A stretch of 64,000 nucleotides of DNA from NCBI RefSeq assembly GCF_012273895.1, contig NC_052107.1:3472001-3536000 (forward strand). Reading direction: 5' to 3'. A model generated the notes under the pieces. It searched no databases. It saw nothing but the letters and a program-made list of their open reading frames with translations, and was not told where the DNA came from. Every line of letters begins with the position of its first letter. Position 1 is the first letter of the stretch. Shown here piece after piece: positions 48,117-61,437 of the stretch. This DNA is from Zerene cesonia. Taxonomy: Eukaryota; Arthropoda; Insecta; Lepidoptera; Pieridae. The position numbers and the translations under genes are program-made.

Positions 48117-48220
48117 TAATTTTTAGTTTTATAGCATTGAAATGCTTTTATACATGAGAATTTTTTATATAAATGGCGTGGGGTGTACCTTAGGCACATA
48201 AAACCGAAAGTATATGAGTA
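48117..48220 (+). repeat. Short dispersed repeat, copy 1
   Basis: TTTTTAGTTTTATAGCATTG and CCTTAGGCACATAAAACCG recur in order at 51297-51372 (TTTTAGTTTTATAGCATTGA, then CCTTAGGCACAAAAACCG) with different spacing. Not assigned to any element class. Confidence 0.55.
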
Positions 48221-51012
48221 TTTTTTACGTAGTAAACGTTGTAAAAAGTATAATTTCCGTTGAACTTTCCGTACTACACCATCCATGGGACACTCTGTAT
48301 ATACTTGGAACATTTGATTTTACCTATATATCGTATCACATTTATTATACAAGCTATAATGAAATATTACAAAATAACTCTTCGTCAGTGCTTCGCTCGC
48401 GTAGTCATAGGAAAAACCCGTCATAAGATCTAATATATCATAATATAATGCAATTTTAATATTCTGTTCAACATAACACGGGAAACCAACCTCAACTTGT
48501 TTAAAAATCTGATATTGCTCGTCATTCACATACGCTAAGAAGTATAGACCTTTTAGCTCAAATAAAAACGTCGTTGTTGTCTATCATAAGTGGGTCTCGC
48601 ACTCTACTGCTTGAACCCATTACGCGAACATTATGTAAATACTTTCAACTTTATATAGCCGCACAATACATAGTGCCTATGCATAACTCAACCTTTTTCA
48701 GCGGGCTTTTATGAGCCTTAACGCTAAGGTATTTTATAATGCATGACAAAAGTTTATAAATGAAAAGATAACACGTTTATTCTTTTGACGAAAAGCCTAT
48801 GAATATTATAGTGCATGGAACATGGTACGGTGCGGTTTTTTACTGATTTCTGAATGCAGTCTCTCTTTTTTATAAGTGACATCGTGTTTTTATATCTTTA
48901 GAAATATAAAGTGCCTGCCTGCCATACTGTAATTAATGAAATACAGGATATATTATAATCTTTCATCCATTTACAAACGTTATTCATGCTTCTGAAATAT
49001 GTGATTAAGTGTGTTTTTACTTATTACATAAATTAAATTCCACGTTGAAAAAAGATCATTTAATAAATGATTTATGAGATAAATAATATTTCATCGGATT
49101 GATGTAATATCAATATTTTTTTGTATTAATTTCATCGGTGCTTCATATAGGTAACATAGAATATCTCCATCGGGAAGTTAAAAATGCACACCACAAAACC
49201 ATGTCAATGTAAAATATTAAGAATTTAAATGCAGCCATGTTTTGGGGTGGACAGTCACTGATCATAATATTGTCGGAGCAGTCGCTACTTTGATTTATAT
49301 CGATATTAATCTGAGCCCAGAATGAGCATTAATTTGAGGAAGACTTTAATCACAGGGTTTTATTTATTAGCTGATTATAAACTCAAAATATGAGTGAATT
49401 GGATAGATGGATAAATGCTAAATCTTAAATTTTAGCTTCTGTTGCTTTCACCTTGTTCTGTTTTGTTAATTTAAATAGAAAATCATAACTTTCAACGAAA
49501 GGAAAAAATGTATCCAGTCCCCATTTTTGATTGCTAAAATAAATCTTATTCAATATATAAAATATACATCAATGTCTATGAAACATTGTTATACATTAAA
49601 AGTTAAATGTTTACTTCAAACGCCTAAACCATATCTAATTATGTCCTAGACTATATTTCAGTCAGTTCAAAATATTTCAAAAATAACGAAACAAAAAAAG
49701 TATTAAAAAAAATTCTGACATTCTTTTCAACAGTCACTCGCCATTCGCCCGCGTATAGAATTAAAGGACTCGCTCACGGTTGCGTATGAGAAATTGGAAT
49801 ATACCTATTGTATTTTAAAAATGCGGGTCCAGTATTGGTTTTACTGAATTAAAGGACGCAAAAATGGACGACTAAAACGGAACGTAGTCTAAAAATAGAA
49901 CACAGGGTCCAGTGGGAACCATAATCGTGCTGTTGAAAAGTAAAATCTTATCAATACAGGGTAAAACGTAAAGTTTGAGGTAGGTATTCGCTTTGGTAAA
50001 TTATCCTGTTCACTATTGTAATGTCATATTTTATAGAGTGTGCAAAATAACGTTCAAAAAATATTGATTAAAGTATTATTACATAATTAATGTATATTAT
50101 GGAAGCGATTTTGTTGCATTTTCAAATGCTCATTGGAAATGAATTAGAAAGTATTAAATTTAAATTTAAATATTAACAATATGTCAGTATGGAAAAATTA
50201 TACTATTAAATATATTCAATTCTGAACAAAACTTAACTAAACACGTAGCTAACAATACAAACACGCATTATCGCTGTGATACTAATATACTTAACAGTAT
50301 CATTTTGGTTGCCAATTCACAGTTTTGTTAATTGCAAAACCATTTGATGGCCAGTTTTAGTTATTCGAATGCAATACCGATAATGGACTTAACTACCTTT
50401 TTCGATAAGAGCTGTATTGTTAACAAGTGGCTTTATTTGTTATGTTCAATAAAATGCGGTTGTAATTTAAATCCAATTTTAGTAATTATTTTGAGCTGCT
50501 TCAGTCTTCAATAAAACAAGCTTTAGTAACTTAGTTACCTACGTATAATTATTAATAAAACAATTTTCTTAAAAACTCTTTTGTTCTTCATCAAACCTCA
50601 AAACTCCCCTCACATGAATCACATGAAACTTCTAGCAAAAAACTTATAACATAGCGCATTAGTTGGAAGTTAAGGTATCTCACCTATCAAAACTATTTGA
50701 AAAGCACATAGCACCCATTGTAACCGAGTAGATAAAGTTTGTAAGCCAGATATCGGCTTCTAGGACAAACGAAGCGTATTATGTGAATCGAACGAGAAAA
50801 ACTTGTATTATTAAAGTCTCACCAAGTGGAGTCGAGTGGTTTCCGTCGCGTTCGGCACGTAATGGTTAACTCATACCAAAAACGTTTTGGACATAGCTGA
50901 ATTCTTGAAAGGGGATCTAACAATATCAAGCTATAAGAGCAACCTTTTATTTCTATTTTACAAAGTCATTCAACAACCATCCGTATTCACTTTTGTAACG
51001 TTTTTATTAAAA

Positions 51013-51030
51013 TGTGTGTGTGTGTGTGTG
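51013..51030 (+). repeat. (TG)9 microsatellite
   Basis: Nine uninterrupted TG units in AT-rich DNA. Confidence 0.95.
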
Positions 51031-51296
51031 GAATGTTTCCAATTTAATGTACATGTTTTTAGTCACGTTCATTCAAGCTATTTGGAATTTATATTGAATC
51101 GTTAGTCGGAATTCATATCTTCTCAAATATGGATTTGTATTGATATTGGGTATTTTTGTATTTTTTATTCATTTTAGTTGGACACATTAGATTTTTCATA
51201 TTCATGTTAGATTTTGAGTATTTTTTTAGCAAATTTCAATAATGACAGAAACGTCGCCAATTTTAAATCTGTTGAAAGAAATTTAGCGGTACTGAT

Positions 51297-51372
51297 GATT
51301 TTAGTTTTATAGCATTGAAAGAATAGAAGAAATGTCCTTAGGCACAAAAACCGTAAGAGTAGAAGAAATTCG
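51297..51372 (+). repeat. Short dispersed repeat, copy 2
   Basis: This is the partner of 48117-48220. The middle portion is shorter, and the shared blocks are at the two ends. Confidence 0.55.
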
Positions 51373-52055
51373 AATGCTGAGGCGGGAACACAAGCATATA
51401 ATTAGTACAGTGTTCGTTAGTTATAATGAAATTTAATTATATGGTACAGAGTATGCATAATATAAATTAAATACAATCCACGGATCAGGTACTACTGACA
51501 GATTATAAAAACTAATGTCAATAATTCGACAGACAATTTAACATAAATAAACTATTTCTCTTAGCAAACAAAAACTCCGTTTATATCATAGAAACAATGA
51601 TTTTGCAGACGTTTTGAATTTTCAAAATTTCAAAATTCAGAACATTTCAGAATTCGACTCAAAAGAAACAAAGGTTTAAACAAATTAAAGCACTCCTTTA
51701 AGGTGTAATCATAAAACGTACCAAAACCAATATCTTTTATTTTTATATAATGCCAGTATTGGTTATATATTAAACGAAGATAATACAGGAAGTTTAAATG
51801 GCGTATTATAAAATAAAGAACACTGTCTTAGTCTCTCTGAGCACAACCGAGACTCGATAAGCAACTTGATACCTGATTTAATTAGTACTGCTTTTTGTAA
51901 GCACTACAAACTCTATAGGTAGTCTTGATGACCTAGTTGCTATTTAAAATAAATTTAATCGAAGACTACCTCAATCACTAGCAGTCAATGAGTCAATGCA
52001 CTATTTTATAAATATGATATTATTTAGATACAAAACATATTAGTTGAATTTATGT

Positions 52056-52160
52056 TTAATAATATAAAGCTGCAGTGTTTATTTGTTTGATCGCGCTAAT
52101 CTCAGGTACTGCTGGACCGATTTTAAAAATACTCTCATCGTTGGACATGTACGCATCCCT
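52056..52160 (+). mobile_element. Helitron-like fragment, 5' part
   Basis: AATAATATAAAGCTGCAGTG and TCGCGCTAATCTCAGG match the first half of the copy at 31892-32040. The 3' end is absent; the next element begins immediately afterwards. Confidence 0.45.
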
Positions 52161-52168
52161 AAATGTTA

Positions 52169-52365
52169 TCACTACATAGTATAAAACAAAGTCACTTTCT
52201 CTGTCCCTATGTCCGTATGTATGATTAAATCTTTGAAGCTACGCAACGGATTTTGATGTGTTTTATTTAATAGATAGAGTGATTTAAAAGGAAGGTTTAT
52301 ATGTATAATAACATCTATTAAACTACTTCGAATTTAACGCGTGCGAAGTGGCGGGCCAAAGCTAG
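52169..52365 (+). mobile_element. Helitron-like element, second family, complete
   Basis: It starts TCACTACATAGTATAAAAC after an A and ends AAGCTAG before a T. A GC-rich segment (AACGCGTGCGAAGTGGCGGG) lies just before the end. The same family is reversed at 40026-40217 and 565-681. Confidence 0.6.
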
Positions 52366-52615
52366 TAGACTTTAACTCTTTGTACCATAAACGAAATCTG
52401 TGCGGATCGATTCTATTGAATAAATGCCGTGATGAATTGTTTTATTTGTATATTTTTTACCCGCATAAACGTTGTGACAGGCATAATTGTTTGTATGTAC
52501 CGTAGATGAGTTATTGTACAATGAAAATATTTTTATAACTTTAACAATAGGGCTTGATGTCTACCGATCATGTCAAGATATTCTGTCAGAGAAACACATC
52601 TGAAAAGCATTTACA

Positions 52616-52775
52616 CATCTATATAAAAATGAATCCCTCTTTCTCTTGTTTACGTCATCATGCGTAAACGGCTGACCGATTTCAATTTTTTTTTACAATT
52701 AGAAAGCAATTACACTGAGTCACATAGGCTATATATGTACCACGTGTGAAACCGGGGCGAACAGCTATTACCCAT
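52616..52775 (+). mobile_element. Helitron-like element remnant
   Basis: ATCTATATAAAAATGAATCC, CGGCTGACCGATTTCAAT and CACGTGTGAAACCGGGGCGA follow the layout of the other Helitron-like copies, ending near AACAGCTATT. The terminal CTRR has decayed. Confidence 0.45.
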
Positions 52776-53683
52776 TAAAAATCTCTTGGATTACTAAGAC
52801 GTTAAATATTTTATTGTGACGCAATGTATAATAAAGGTGACGGGTTTTATACATTTTATACGGGTAATCGCGTACTTGCTGAAAAAAAAAACTTGCTGAC
52901 TATTCTCTTTTATAGATGTTTTTAGATCTAGTGTCATTGCTAACAATTTTTTTAATTGAAAGATCTACAGTTGTAAATCACATTTTTACGGTAATAAAAA
53001 TGAAGGGTTAAAGAAACGAGTGTTCTCGCTGTAGATATAAAGTCTTTAACGTAAATTAAATTTTAATTACCATCTTTCAACTTTAAAGTCACCAAATTAT
53101 TTTTGTTTTACTAACAAACATAAATGTCTAAAACACTTATTTCATATTTTCAAAATCTATGAGATAAGATAATATTTTGTTGTCTGAAATAAAAACAATA
53201 AACATAACTCACTGTAAAGTATGATATATAAGAAAACCTTTAAAAACGTTCCAATTTACTAAAAAATCAAACTTTATAAGTCTCAAATGAAAACAAAATG
53301 CCGTTTAATTGCCGCAAACACGGCGCACAAAGCTAATTTCCCGTCGCAATTACAAAAATAAAGATAGAAAAATACTTAATACCCTTGGACAATTTCCAAC
53401 TTTTCCGAAAGGAGAAGGGAACATTGTCGGTGCGTCACTTTAACTTAACCACTTAACCAGATGGGCGGACTTAAATTATAAATCAGGAAACCGAGCCACC
53501 TGCGCCACTGGACTTACGTTTTTGTTCCTATAGTGTTTATGTACTATGTGGAGCTTGTGTACGAGAAATACATTTCCTAACAAGGATAATTAGAATTCTT
53601 TGAAACGTTTTTAACGTATGATAAGATTGTTTATAAAGTACATATTCGAGTTGCAGGAGGTGGATGAACTTGATGTGCTTGGA
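52776..53683. other. Intergenic, nothing assigned
   Basis: AT-rich DNA. GAGCCACCTGCGCCACTGG at about 53493-53511 may be a SINE scrap. No gene is recognised. Confidence 0.45.
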
Positions 53684-54011
53684 TTTTTTTTTTTTATGTC
53701 ATAGCGGGCAGCTGAGCTGGTGGTTCGCCTGATGGTAAGCGATCACCACCGCCCATAAACATTCGCAAAGGTAGTACCTGTGTGAATGCGCTGCCCGCTT
53801 TTATGGGGTAAGGGAAAAGGGAAGGATTAACGACTGGAAAGAAGGAATGGACTAGGACGGGTGAGGAAAAGGAAACGGGCCTCCGGCTCCCCCACTCACC
53901 GTACGAAACACAGTGGCATGCCACTATTTCACGCCGGTTTTCTGTGGGGGTGTGGTACTTCCCCGGTGCGAGCTGGCCCAATTCGTGCCGAAGCGTGCTC
54001 GACTCCCACAG
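53684..54011 (-). mobile_element. Poly-A short retroelement (family P)
   Basis: The A-tail appears as poly-T from 53684. Then come the complements of CGCTTACCATCAGGCGAACC, of the C/T-rich middle and of GTCGAGCACGCTTCGGCACG. The palindrome (53760-53773 with 53775-53788) has a different stem sequence from the copies at 32070 and 59369. Frames on both strands across it are not genes. Confidence 0.75.
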
Positions 54012-55640
54012 TAATTTGGATATTCTTTACACCCGTTTATTAATTATTGTCAGTACTTTGCCACTAATTAACAACTTGATCACCGCGGCTTCGCTCGTGT
54101 GGGTAAATAAAACGAACAGCTGCCATTCATGCCGCATTATTAATACAAACAATGATTAAAAAATAAAAACATGAACCCAAAATCATTTCGCATTTATAGG
54201 GAGAACTTATAACGTTCAACCCCACCATGTTTTATGTTGAAACAGAATAAAACGTTTTGTGTATTTAATCAGGTTTTGGTATGACTGAGTAAAGAAGACG
54301 ATTTAAAGAAAAGTTTAAGTAACTAGACATAATTGTTTAGTCATTAATTTATATAAATTATAGCCCATTATACTACATAGTACATACATTGCTTATTACA
54401 AAATGGAAAATTTAAAAATTATTTTATCAGTAGAGGCGTTAGGTAATATTAGCATATTACCTAAAGCTTCTATTCAATATATTAAATTTGCTCGTTTACC
54501 TACCTATGACCAATATTGGTTAACTTGGTTGATAATTCATACAAATACCTTTACCTTCACAATGATATTATTTTTTTTAAGTGTCTATCTGCAGATATAC
54601 GTGCAATTTAAAACCCCTTAATAACAGTTAAATTAATTTGATGTCCCAATTATCTTTGAAAGAAGATGGTATTTGAAATTTATTCTTTTTTTTTTATATA
54701 TGTGTTATCTACAATTTTGCTAGACGTCGAGGTATGTACTTGAGAACCTCTCTCTCGAATTTAAAATTTTTTAATATATAATATAGTCAAATGCCATACT
54801 TGTATGATAACGGTACTGAAAAATAAAAATAGTACATTCTACTAAACTTAAGTGTGGTAAAAAAAATTAATAAGACATAATTAGTTATTCAAATTTCGAT
54901 ATGCAGAGAATCTCAACAATTTAACAAACTCCCGGTTTTACTTTCGGCAAGCATAAGTTGGAATTTTCCCCTGAACATTCTAGATCGCCGTCAACATCGC
55001 CTCGTGGCTTGATGAAACCGTAAAACTCGGAGCTTTACTAAAATACTGAAAATCGTTCCGTTAAAGCGCTGAATTATTTATATAAAAGGGGAGGAGATTT
55101 AAATAAATAATACCTACATAGATACATACTGTCTTACTTTTGGCAAGCAAGTATCGGTTTTTGGTTAACGAAATAGCAGCATTTGCATGCAAACTAGTGG
55201 AATCTATGCAAATCCGCTTTTCCAGGTCAACTTCAGTCTTCTGGGAGCTTAGGAAGTCTAACATAGGACGCGCATTAAGAAGTCTTTACCTTATTAACGA
55301 ACCAGATAGCTCTTGCTGTTAATTTTTTGTTCACACACTAGTAACATTAATTAGTGTATCAACTTTCCTTATGGTTAGGATAACAGATTATTTTGAATAA
55401 AATACATACGCAACACTATTTGACATTTAAATATTTAAGAGTTAATAACTGATTAAACGAAAAATATACTGATAAATGACAGCGTATGAATGCTGTAGAG
55501 TATTAAATTTTCGAGTATACATATAAAAGTAAAATAAAACAGAAGCACTACAACTGAACATGACTTTTACAAAATTTATATTATCTCCGATATGATGCCT
55601 TTTGTAGGCTCATTGAAATCTATTTTGTAGTTACTAGCAA
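54012..55640. other. Intergenic, nothing assigned
   Basis: The 72-codon frame at 54403-54621 ends in a hydrophobic stretch but has no known similarity. A small hairpin (TAGGTAATAT with ATATTACCTA) sits inside it at about 54440-54463. Otherwise AT-rich. Confidence 0.4.
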
Positions 55641-55800
55641 CTAGCCCTAGCTTTGTCCATAATACATATATAACGTAAAACACTAATAGAAGATGCAGTT
55701 TTCCAATTGTGAAAGAATTCTTGAAATCGGTACAGCAGTTTTTATGTGAAAGCTTTACGAACATACATACAAAAACATAAATTTCCTCTTCATAATATTA
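55641..55800 (-). mobile_element. Helitron-like element, diverged
   Basis: It begins with CTAG on the plus strand and ends TTCATAATATTAGTTC. It carries GAAATCGGTACAGCAGTTTT, the reverse of the ACTACTGAACCGATT block of 33495-33688. The GC-rich hairpin has been lost. Confidence 0.5.
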
Positions 55801-57440
55801 GTTCATAGAACTTAAACGTTAAAACCAACTACTGAATATAATAATAGTCTGTATAAAATAATGAAACTCACAAATACATGTTACTTTTTTGTTATTGGTC
55901 TGCTATTTAGTAGGCACTCAATTCAAAAGTTTCAGAAGTAAATCCGATGAGAGATAAATCAATTACGATTTTTCAGATTAAAATACATTTTGAAGCGTCC
56001 CCCTCCCTTTGTTAGGACATCAAAGAAGCGATGCTTACTGACTTCACTCCCATATTATTTCGTGAAATAACTTGACAATAAAGAGAGGAAGTAACAAAGA
56101 CCGTTGAAAATTGTTATACGACCTATTGTCCCAATACAAGGGCCTTGATCGAGCCAAGTTAAGGTTTTAATAAGCTGAATATAGTATGGGAACGTTGGAG
56201 AATTTTGACATTTATTTTCGCATATAAACTTGATCGGTAAAGTTGTTTTGTATCATAATATATTTAATTAGCTATTGTGTAAATATGGTAAATTTAACAC
56301 ATTAATAATATCTAGAAAGGGTATCAAATAAGGTAAACTAAGATCCATTTTTCCCCACTTTAAGATCATATTACGTAATTTTCCCCGTAAAATCTTTAAA
56401 ATTGTGTTGGTGTTGTTAACTATGACCTATAAATTCGATAGTTTAATCCGTGATTATGGCATTTCCGTTGGTATTCAGTGAAATAAATGCATTGTTAAAT
56501 ACGATAAGATTAACACAAATATGATTTACAGGAAAATAACACGAATTACGGGCACACAATTTCCTGTCTCCACGTCATTTATATATCGATCCATTTCATC
56601 ATTAGCCCATTATAGCCTACTATGTTCGCGTGATAGGTCGTGTGATGTCTGACTTGTTTTGTACAGAATTGTTGAGGACTTTCCGCTCCTCGTATATTAA
56701 CAAGGCTCGAGTATAATGGAGAATTAGGCAGTTGTATCCGCAATTATTGAGTAACTCGAATATATGTGTTATGGCCAGTCACAAAATAGAAATAAAATTG
56801 TTATAAGCATGCTTTATAATAAACTTCTCTGTAAGTTTTCATTAAAGCCTTTATGATAATTTGTTAAAATGACATTGTAACCTCCGTCCTTCTATTATAA
56901 GCATATACACAGCAGCTTTCTCGTATATTTTCGTCTTACAGAAATAGAAGCTCCTCTAAGGCGTTGTTGGCGCTACTTGTTCAGTTTTTTTGGTTTTAGG
57001 GAGGTTGAAACCGAAAATACTATACTACAAATTCTAAAGCTAACACCAGTATAAAACTGCTAGCTGTAAAATATCAAAGCGGTTAGTTAGAATACATTTT
57101 TAATACATGTAATTTTTCATTTATTAAACGCTAAATAATTTCATTAAATAACCCGAACAAAAAAAATATTAATACATGTAAATGTCTTAATAGGTAACTA
57201 TTATATAACAATTTCACATTAAAACATTTTTCGAATAATTAACAATTAAATAAACAAGTAACGAAAGAAACACAAAATAAACGGTTTTTTGATACCATAT
57301 TTGACGTACAAATTTAAACCAAGGATTATAATTCGACGTTTAATCATGTTATGAAGTTTTTGCATATCCTTATTAAAGAAAGTCTGTCAAGCATGTGATA
57401 AGAAGGAAGAATATAATGTGTGTTATTAAATATTTTAATT
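55801..57440. other. Intergenic, nothing assigned
   Basis: About 1.6 kb of AT-rich DNA with no ORF or repeat of note. Confidence 0.5.
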
Positions 57441-57600
57441 CTAGCGGTCCGCCATCGTTTCTCCCGTGAAAACTTTTTATCTCCATAAGAATGTTCCTTG
57501 GGTCTTAACCAAAACATAAAATAATTTAATCGGTAGAGCCGTTCTCGAGTTTTACGCTTAACAACACATTCGATTCATTTCTATTATTATATATAATAGA
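57441..57600 (-). mobile_element. Helitron-like element, third type
   Basis: It begins CTAGCGGTCCGCCATCG, with a CCGTGAAAAC block, continues with AATCGGTAGAGCCGTTCTCG, and ends in a TATATAATAGA run. A fragment of its start is also at 25264-25290. There is no coding capacity. Confidence 0.45.
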
Positions 57601-59368
57601 TGAGAATATAAATTAGGCAGAACTAAATAAAAACATAAGCACATGTACATCGAAAATTGAGGCGTATCGCTTACAATAATAATAAAGTATCACCTTGAGT
57701 TTAAATGATTTTTCGCGTTAGTTTGCTCTTTTCATATGCTCGCTCAGAAATAATGACATAGTAATATTATTAACTAACAAAAAGAACATTAATACATCAG
57801 TAATTCTAAACGACTAATTTGGTAGCAAAATATCTCAATTAGCATAAAAAAGTTAGTAAACTTCTATAGTAGTACTTATTCTTTTATTGTGACACCATTT
57901 TCAATCTTACTGTCCTCTTAATGTTATAAAAGCGATAGTTTGTAACAATGTGTGCATGTTTGTTACTTTTTCATGCAAAATCGGCTGCGTGGATGTACAT
58001 AAAATTTGGTATAGAGATAGATTATTGTATATATGGCTGTAGCTACAAGTAAAATAATACTGAAAAGTACACATTTTCATTCAGCAAGTAAAACTGTTAT
58101 TTCTTTTAAGGAAATTAGTATAGCATGAAGATTTCTATAGGTGATAAAAAATTAAAATCAATTAATTTATTTACGGTTGCAAGACCACTGGACAATGAAT
58201 TAGAAGACAATACAACAAGTAGTATAATTAAAACAACAAATATTCGAAATAAGAAGAAAATAATTAGTAGAAGTCTCGTGTTACACTCATAATATCATCA
58301 CGAGTAGTGTGAATAAGCTGTACTATAAAGTTTTTCCTCTCGTTGATACAATGTTATGTAAAAAACGGGTATAAATAATTTGGAGCGGTTTTATGGATGA
58401 CAGATTGATGTAGACAGGTTTTATATAGGAAAAATCGTTCATATATAAATTGGTAGAGAACAGTTCGATCAACTACCTATTGAACCTTCAAACCCGAATT
58501 TGATAGCGGCTTATATAATTGACGAAACAACAACTATTTATAGACGTTATTAATGGGTCGGAGTTAGGTTTTCTGAACGAGTTTATATGGAAATATAAAC
58601 GGAATCAAGCTGCTTCTCTAATTATCTATTTTCCTTTTTGTACAATTTAAATCTGGTGTTAATTTTATTAAAGTTGGTAAATTCGATTCAAGCTACGCTC
58701 GAATTTCTGAATGTCGATTCTTATCATAAATAAGTAATAGGAAAAATCACTACTATCACGCAATTAACATATATTTTACAAATATGTTAGTCAACTCATG
58801 TATCTAAAAATATATTAAAACATGCACAAAATATTATTTGTTAAAACATTAGTTTGTACGTGACGTAGGTATCGTAATTACATAGAAGCCATAAGTTTGT
58901 TTTGATTATGTGACCTCTTATCCACAACATTTTTATTTTTTTATTTTATTATCAGAACAAAAAAATTGACAAGTTAAATGTTGTGTAGTAACTAAGGAAA
59001 AACCACAAAGGTTTAATAAATCATTAATAAGCTTTAGTTGTTAATTCAATTTCGATTTTTGTTAACAAGTTATTAAACAATATATTGCTGTAATTTAAGC
59101 GTATTTAAAAGTAACGTTGAAAATATATAGTGCACGTGGTACGAATGTAAAACATTACTAGCGAACTAAATCCAGTGCAATTATGTAAAAATCTGCATAT
59201 TCTTTTGATTCCCTAGTTTATTCACTTTTGGTAAGTATATCTTCATAATAAGAAAAAATAACCTGTATTGGAGGTAAACGAGAAACATTTTACGTTATTT
59301 CTCAATATGAAGATTTTTTTGTAGATAAATAAAAAAAAACGGCTTAATAAATGCCGCATGCTGAATTG
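57601..59368. other. Intergenic, one repeat fragment
   Basis: Bases 57925-58020 (GCGATAGTTTGTAACAATGT, TTACTTTTTCATGCAAAATC, AAAATTTGGTATAGAGATAG) are the 5' half of the Helitron-like family of 33495-33688. The rest is AT-rich without features. Confidence 0.45.
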
Positions 59369-59716
59369 TTTTTTTTTTATGTCACAGGCGGCAATGGAGC
59401 TGGTGGGACGCCTGATGGTAAGCGCTACCACCGCCCATGAACATTTGTAGAGGCGTAAATTCGATTACAGACCATACGCCTCTACAAATGGATTGCCGAC
59501 TTTAAATTGGTAAGGGATTAAGAAAGGATTGGCGAGAGGAATAAAGGAAAGGACTGGGAAGAGGAAGGAAAAGGATATGGGCCTCCGGCTCCCCCACTCA
59601 CCGAACGAAACACAGCAGAATGCTATTTCACGCTGGTCTTCTGTGGGGGTGTGGTACTTCCCCGGTGCGAGCTGGCCCAATTCGTGCCGAAGCGTGCTCG
59701 ACTACCACATACCAAA
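59369..59716 (-). mobile_element. Poly-A short retroelement (family P)
   Basis: A reverse, near-complete copy very similar to 32070-32436, with poly-T at the left edge and a perfect 16-bp palindrome (59442-59457 with 59475-59490). It ends at the right with the complement of TTTGGTATGTGGTAGTCGAG. Confidence 0.75.
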
Positions 59717-61162
59717 TGCTTGTCTCAATGGTCCCACGCTTACTTGCACAAAATACCATTTTTTCCAATTGAACTGATCTATCGATATTTTTAACCGCAG
59801 TTAAAACAATACATACTATTAATTAACTGCTAAAGTGCGATCAATATTTGTCCAAAGCTACTCCAGCTAAATTAAACATAAACAACTTGACTAGAATACC
59901 GCTTAATATCTTGTTGTTGTACTTGGACCGCAAACTTTCTAGTGGGTCTAACAGCTAACTCATGTCAAGTACCCATTTGTCCGTCACGCCAAGAGCTTCG
60001 GCTACCCGTAGCTTGACCAATTGAGAGCGGAATTCATGTCTTGATTTCGCCGTGTTTGTTTTTCTATATTACGTATCTTGTGTTTTATTCCTACTATAAT
60101 ATTGCTAATGTTTCTGGTTGTTCTTTAACAGTGATAGATGATTTTATGTGATATCTCTGTCTATTTTCAAGTATATATGAGTTTACATACCATCTTTAAA
60201 CTAATGCTAAAATCAAGTAAAATGAACTACAGAATGTATCAAATTATTTTTGGCTATCGGTGCGGATTAATTTATAATATTGGTAAGGATTGACTTATAA
60301 TCTTTGATATATTTTTGTCTTCTGAATAGAACTTTATAGAATAATTATTGCATTCTGATGTAATATATTACTACTCATGTAAGTGTAGTACTGTAGATGG
60401 TGCTTTCACGCTATGCTATTCGAAAACCAGTGTTAGTCGGAAGCATAATAGATTAATAATTAAATGGATTGCTTCGTACATTGAGAACGAATACCGATAG
60501 CATTGATGGTAGCTCTGTGGATATACCTATATGTTCTGTATAGGGAACTCGTGTTAGCTTTCTATCCGCGACTTTATTTCTCTGGTCTGCAATGACCCTT
60601 AAACCCTTTCGTATTCGATATGTCGAGCAATATTTAGACAAAATTTCAAATACGTTAACGTTTTTTACACCCAAATGTCAATTGAGAAAAACCAACTATT
60701 CATAACACTAGTAATAACTGAATGTGAAACATTATTTATATTCAAGCAAACAACACAGCGCAATATCGTAATAAAAATATTTTTCAATTGCATCACAATT
60801 TCTAGGTTCCAGGTAAAAATTTTCCATTTGCACAAAGACCGATTATATAATATTGTATAAAAGAGAACGGATATAGCGTCTTCTTCACGAGGGCTTTGGC
60901 TTTTGAAATATGCCGATCTTCGACCAAGAAGATCCGGCTTTTTCATGCCGTCAAATTAAAGCACAGTTTATTCATTTTATCTATACAAACGTTGCCGTAC
61001 CTGTACCAGCTAGATATTGATAAGGGAATGAGTTTCTTTAACTTCCCTTTTATAAATTAATTTAAAACAGAAATTATTTAAATTAATATTTACTTGTACA
61101 ATGCAGTATAGGTTTTACAGTAGTAATAAAAATAAAAGTATTAATGTAAATAGCATACTTTT
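59717..61162. other. Intergenic, one unassigned GC-richer patch
   Basis: Bases 59935-60060 are GC-richer. A minus-strand frame there reads LVKLRVAEALGVTDKWVLDM before a stop, which looks like a decayed repeat or exon remnant but is not identified. A 10-bp hairpin (GCCGATCTTC with GAAGATCCGGC) is at 60912-60938. Nothing else is seen. Confidence 0.4.
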
Positions 61163-61437
61163 TTGCATGCTATAGCGGGCAATTGAACTGGTGGTTCGCC
61201 TGATGGTAAGCGATCACCTGCACGGGTGCGCTCTCCGCTTTTAAAGGGTAATGGAAAAGGAAAGGATTGACCACTGGAAAGAAGAAATGGACATGGACGG
61301 TTGAGGAAAAGGAAACGGACCCGTTCCCAGTCCATTCCTTTATTTCCGTCGTCAATCCTTTTTTTTTCCTTTACCTCTTAAAAGCAGATGATCGTGGGCT
61401 ATGGTGATCGGTTATCATCAGGCACACCGGCTCAGTT
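61163..61437. mobile_element. Family P retroelement, head-to-head inverted pair
   Basis: The left part (about 61163-61320) is a minus-strand family P 3' region. The right part (about 61329-61437) is a plus-strand version of the same region. Both contain the CTTACCATCAGG-type block (61198-61209 reversed; about 61402-61413 as GTTATCATCAGG), so the pair forms an imperfect inverted repeat of about 110 bp per arm. Frames on the minus strand here are chance. Confidence 0.6.

Larger units (their letters stand above)
45519..52055. other. Long intergenic stretch, no gene recognised
   Basis: About 6.5 kb. Minor features: palindromes AGGGTTAACCCT (about 45982) and CGGGATATCCCG (48000-48011), a GC-richer minus frame at 46578-46766 without known domain, and dispersed repeats listed separately. 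No exon with convincing splice sites is found. Confidence 0.45.

Noticed and set aside
54403..54621. 72-codon ORF with hydrophobic C-terminus
   Set aside because: AT-rich DNA readily gives Ile/Leu/Phe/Tyr-rich frames; there is no homology or promoter, and a hairpin of non-coding type lies inside.
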